Below are positions 58,033 to 60,584 of a stretch of 60,584 bases of DNA, one piece after another. The stretch comes from Methylococcaceae bacterium (GTDB lineage Bacteria; Pseudomonadota; Gammaproteobacteria; Methylococcales; Methylococcaceae): positions 1-60,584 of the forward strand of contig CADDZF010000003.1 in assembly GCA_902812445.1 (NCBI GenBank), in the 5' to 3' direction. A program made the translations under genes and the position numbers. Numbering within the stretch: the first letter of the stretch is position 1; each line of letters opens with the position of its first letter. Below the pieces are notes generated by a model, which worked only from the letters and a program-made list of their open reading frames with translations, had not been told where the DNA came from and ran no database searches.

Positions 58033-60584
58033 CTAGCGGCGGCCGAATCCGCCACCGCCGGGTGTTTCAATCACGAAGACATCGCCCGCCTGCATCTCGA
58101 TCTGATCGCGCCCGTTGAGCTCCAAGACGGTTCCATCTCGGCGCACGACCCGGTTCCGCCCGCACGCGCCCGGCTCACCCCCGGCGAGGCCGAACGGTGG
58201 ATAGCGGCGATGGCTGGATAGGATAGCCGCCGTCATCGCTTCCAGGAAGCGCAGTTTGCGGACGACGCCGTCGCCGCCTCGGTGTTCTCCCTTACCGCCG
58301 CTGTGGCGGCGGATCGAGAACTCTTCCAGCAGCACCGGGAAGCGCCATTCCAGGACTTCCGGATCGGTGATGCGCGAATTGGTCATGTGCGTGTGCACCG
58401 CGTCGCAGCCGTCGAAGTCAGGGCCCGCGCCGGCGCCGCCGCAAATGGTTTCGTAATATTGCCAGCGCGCGTTGCCGAACGTGAAGTTGTTCATCGTGCC
58501 TTGGGAAGCGGCCAGGACGCCCAGCGCCCCGTAAAGGGCATCGGCGATGTATTGCGAGGTTTCTACGTTTCCGGCTGCCACGGCCGCAGGATACCGCGGG
58601 TTCAGTAAGGAGCCCTCCGGAATGGTGATTTGCAGCGGACGCAGACAGCCGGCGTTGAGCGGGATGTCGTCTTTGACTAGCGTGCGAAAGACGTAGAGCA
58701 CGGCGGCCTTGCAAACGGCGGCGGGCGCGTTCAGATTATTCGGTTGCTGTTTCGAGGTGCCGGTGAAATCGATGCGGGCGCTGCGCCGCTCGCGGTCGAT
58801 ACGAACGGATAGGCGGATCTCGGCGCCTTCGTCCATGATATAGCTGAAATCGCCGTCTCGCAGTGCTCCGATGACTCGCCGCACCGCTGCTTCGGCGTTG
58901 TCCTGCACGTGTTGCATGTAGGCGCGCACGGTGGCAAGCGAGTAGTGTTCCACCAGTTTCCTCAGCTCCCGACTACCTTTCTCGTTGGCGGCGACCTGGG
59001 CGCGCAGGTCGGCGACATTCTGCTGCGGGTTGCGAGCAGGATAGCGTCCCTCCGTCAGCCAGCGCGTCAGTTCGGCCTCGCAAAACCGTCCGCCGTCGAC
59101 AATTTTCAATCCGTCGCTTAGCGCGCCTTCTTCCTCGATGTGGCGGCTGTAGGGCGGCATGGAGCCGGGCGTGATGCCGCCGATATCCGCATGGTGGCCC
59201 CGCGAGGCGACATAAAACCAGATTGCTTTGCCGGCCGCATCGAATACCGGCGTGACGACGGTAATATCGGGCAGATGAGTGCCGCCGTGATAAGGCGAGT
59301 TGCTCAGATAGACGTCGCCGGGTCGCATGCCGGCGCCGAGCTCATCGATCAAAGCCCGCACGCTCTCTCCCATCGAGCCCAGATGCACCGGGATATGCGG
59401 CGCATTGGCGATCAACGCGCCTTGCGGGTCGAAAAGAGCACAGGAAAAATCCAGGCGTTCCTTGATATTCACCGAATGAGCGGTGTTCTGCAGGGTGTAG
59501 CCCATCTGCTCCGCAGTAGACATGAACAGCTGGTTGAAAATCTCTAGCGTGACCGGGTCGGCCCGCGCGCCAACGCCAACCTGCTTCGCCGGGGGTTCGC
59601 TGCGGTTAAGGATGAGGTGGTTGCGCCGCGTGATTTCTCCGCTCCATCCCGGTTCGATCACCGTCGTCGAGGTCGCCGCCACGATGACGGCGGGACCCGC
59701 TAAGCGCAGGCCGGCTTTCAGGGTTTCGTCACGATAAACCGGCGCATCGTGAAAATGGCCGTCGGCGTACAGTTTGACGGCGCCACAGGGTTCCGGCTGA
59801 ACATCCGGATCGATCTCATGTTCTATCTCGTCGATCCGTTCACCGGCGCTGACGAGTTCGACCGAAACGGCGTCCGCGATCAACGGCCTGTGTTCGTAGA
59901 TGAAGCCGAAGCGGCCACGATGGAGGCTCTCGAACTGGGTCCGCATCGATCGTTCGTCGGCAAATCGGACCAGGAGGACTGTATCGGTTCCTTCATAACG
60001 CAGGTGAACCCGGCGCATTGCCTGGATCTGCTCGTCGGGAATGCCTTGGGCGAGCATGTCCGGGCGGCTTCCGGCCTCCAGTGCGTTGAAGATCGACTCG
60101 AAGGTGTCCGTCGGCACCCCGTTCAATGGAAGCGCCAGGGCACGTTCCCGCAGCAGGCGGAAATCGGCCACACCCATGCCGTAAGCCGACAGTACGCCGG
60201 CCAAGGGATGCAGGAAAACGCGCGTGATGCCAAGTCGGTCGGCGACCTTGCAGGCGTGCTGACCGCCCGCGGCACCGAAGCAGCACAGCGTGTACTGCGC
60301 CACGTCATAGCCGCGCTGCACGGAGATCTTCTTGATGGCGTTCGCCATGTTTTCGACGGCGATGAGCAAAAAGCCTTCGGCGACTTGTTCCGGCGAGCGC
60401 CGCTCGCCGGTCGCGGCATGGATTACCGCGGTCAGGCGAGCGAAGCGTTGATGCACGATTGCACGGTCGAGCGCCTGATCGCCATTGGCGCCAAAAATTT
60501 TTGGGAAGAATTCAGGCGTCAACTTGCCGACCATCACGTTGGCGTCAGTGACGCATAGAGGCCCGCCGCGCCGGTAACAGGCTG
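58033..60584 (-). CDS. 5-oxoprolinase/hydantoinase-type ATP-dependent hydrolase, cut by the right window edge
   Basis: The frame is open to base 60584: the codons before the first in-window start read ACYRRGGPLCVTDANVMVGKL, so the N-terminal half lies outside the window and 58033 is the true 3' end. Domains in view are the end of the HyuA part (FFPKIFGANGDQALD, FGAAGGQHACKVADRL, HPLAGVLSAYGMGVAD) and a complete HyuB part (DPVTLEIFNQLFMSTAEQMG, HSVNIKERLDFSCALFD, IPVHLGSMGESV, YLSNSPYHGGTHLPDITVVTPVF, ASRGHHADIGGITPGSMPP). The single-chain fusion suggests 5-oxoprolinase rather than separate N-methylhydantoinase. It would open 5-oxoproline to glutamate with ATP. It is convergent with cysE (17 nt gap). 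Confidence 0.9.
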   Translation of the reverse strand, partial: ACYRRGGPLCVTDANVMVGKLTPEFFPKIFGANGDQALDRAIVHQRFARLTAVIHAATGERRSPEQVAEGFLLIAVENMANAIKKISVQRGYDVAQYTLCCFGAAGGQHACKVADRLGITRVFLHPLAGVLSAYGMGVADFRLLRERALALPLNGVPTDTFESIFNALEAGSRPDMLAQGIPDEQIQAMRRVHLRYEGTDTVLLVRFADERSMRTQFESLHRGRFGFIYEHRPLIADAVSVELVSAGERIDEIEHEIDPDVQPEPCGAVKLYADGHFHDAPVYRDETLKAGLRLAGPAVIVAATSTTVIEPGWSGEITRRNHLILNRSEPPAKQVGVGARADPVTLEIFNQLFMSTAEQMGYTLQNTAHSVNIKERLDFSCALFDPQGALIANAPHIPVHLGSMGESVRALIDELGAGMRPGDVYLSNSPYHGGTHLPDITVVTPVFDAAGKAIWFYVASRGHHADIGGITPGSMPPYSRHIEEEGALSDGLKIVDGGRFCEAELTRWLTEGRYPARNPQQNVADLRAQVAANEKGSRELRKLVEHYSLATVRAYMQHVQDNAEAAVRRVIGALRDGDFSYIMDEGAEIRLSVRIDRERRSARIDFTGTSKQQPNNLNAPAAVCKAAVLYVFRTLVKDDIPLNAGCLRPLQITIPEGSLLNPRYPAAVAAGNVETSQYIADALYGALGVLAASQGTMNNFTFGNARWQYYETICGGAGAGPDFDGCDAVHTHMTNSRITDPEVLEWRFPVLLEEFSIRRHSGGKGEHRGGDGVVRKLRFLEAMTAAILSSHRRYPPFGLAGGEPGACGRNRVVRRDGTVLELNGRDQIEMQAGDVFVIETPGGGGFGRR

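Overview
The window is about 60.6 kb of a moderately GC-rich gammaproteobacterial chromosome. The order mrcA(-)/pilMNOPQ-aroK-aroB-damX-hemE and the tgt-yajC-secD-secF block are typical of Gammaproteobacteria. A methanotroph or sulfur-oxidiser relative is possible, but no diagnostic methane, methanol or sulfur-oxidation gene is present, so this stays a guess.

Region 1 (1-5.6 kb) looks like a decaying accessory segment. It holds the 3' end of a DUF1080-like gene, an outer-membrane beta-barrel gene with two in-frame stops, an intact iron-type solute-binding protein, a frameshifted Fe/Mn superoxide dismutase with a lost metal ligand, a frameshifted chrB-like gene and an intact MFS transporter. 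It ends in a chimeric pseudogene in which the first ~50 codons of a cystathionine gamma-synthase/lyase run into the 3' part of a sigma-54 activator.

Region 2 (5.6-15.4 kb) is mostly sulfur-related. It has a cystathionine beta-synthase, an XRE-cupin regulator coupled to an unlisted 56-residue ORF, and a very Met/Cys-rich small protein. A long minus-strand run follows: yezD, an OprO/P-type porin, a sulfate-binding protein, a Mop-type TOBE protein, a class II glutamine amidotransferase-like protein, a degenerate EAL protein and a sensor-less sigma-54 activator. This run is the best candidate for an undescribed regulatory or uptake unit.

Region 3 (15.4-29.5 kb) is housekeeping: a VTT/TVP38 membrane protein, DUF5063, rubredoxin, thiD-thiE, the pyruvate dehydrogenase genes (aceE-aceF-lpd), an alpha/beta hydrolase, an AmpG-like permease, exonuclease III, rpmE, citrate synthase and a conserved hypothetical gene.

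Region 4 (29.5-47.2 kb) covers envelope and type IV pilus genes: mrcA, pilMNOPQ, aroK, aroB (one-base frameshift), a DamX-like AAA/SPOR protein, hemE, a NUDIX hydrolase, an Lhr-type helicase and tRNA-Lys.

Region 5 (47.3-60.6 kb) has relA, tpiA-secG-tRNA-Leu, tgt-yajC-secD-secF, suhB, trmJ-cysE and a 5-oxoprolinase/hydantoinase-like gene that runs off the right edge. Several single-base lesions sit next to homopolymers or repeated dinucleotides, so some may be assembly errors. The in-frame stops and the gene fusion cannot be explained that way.
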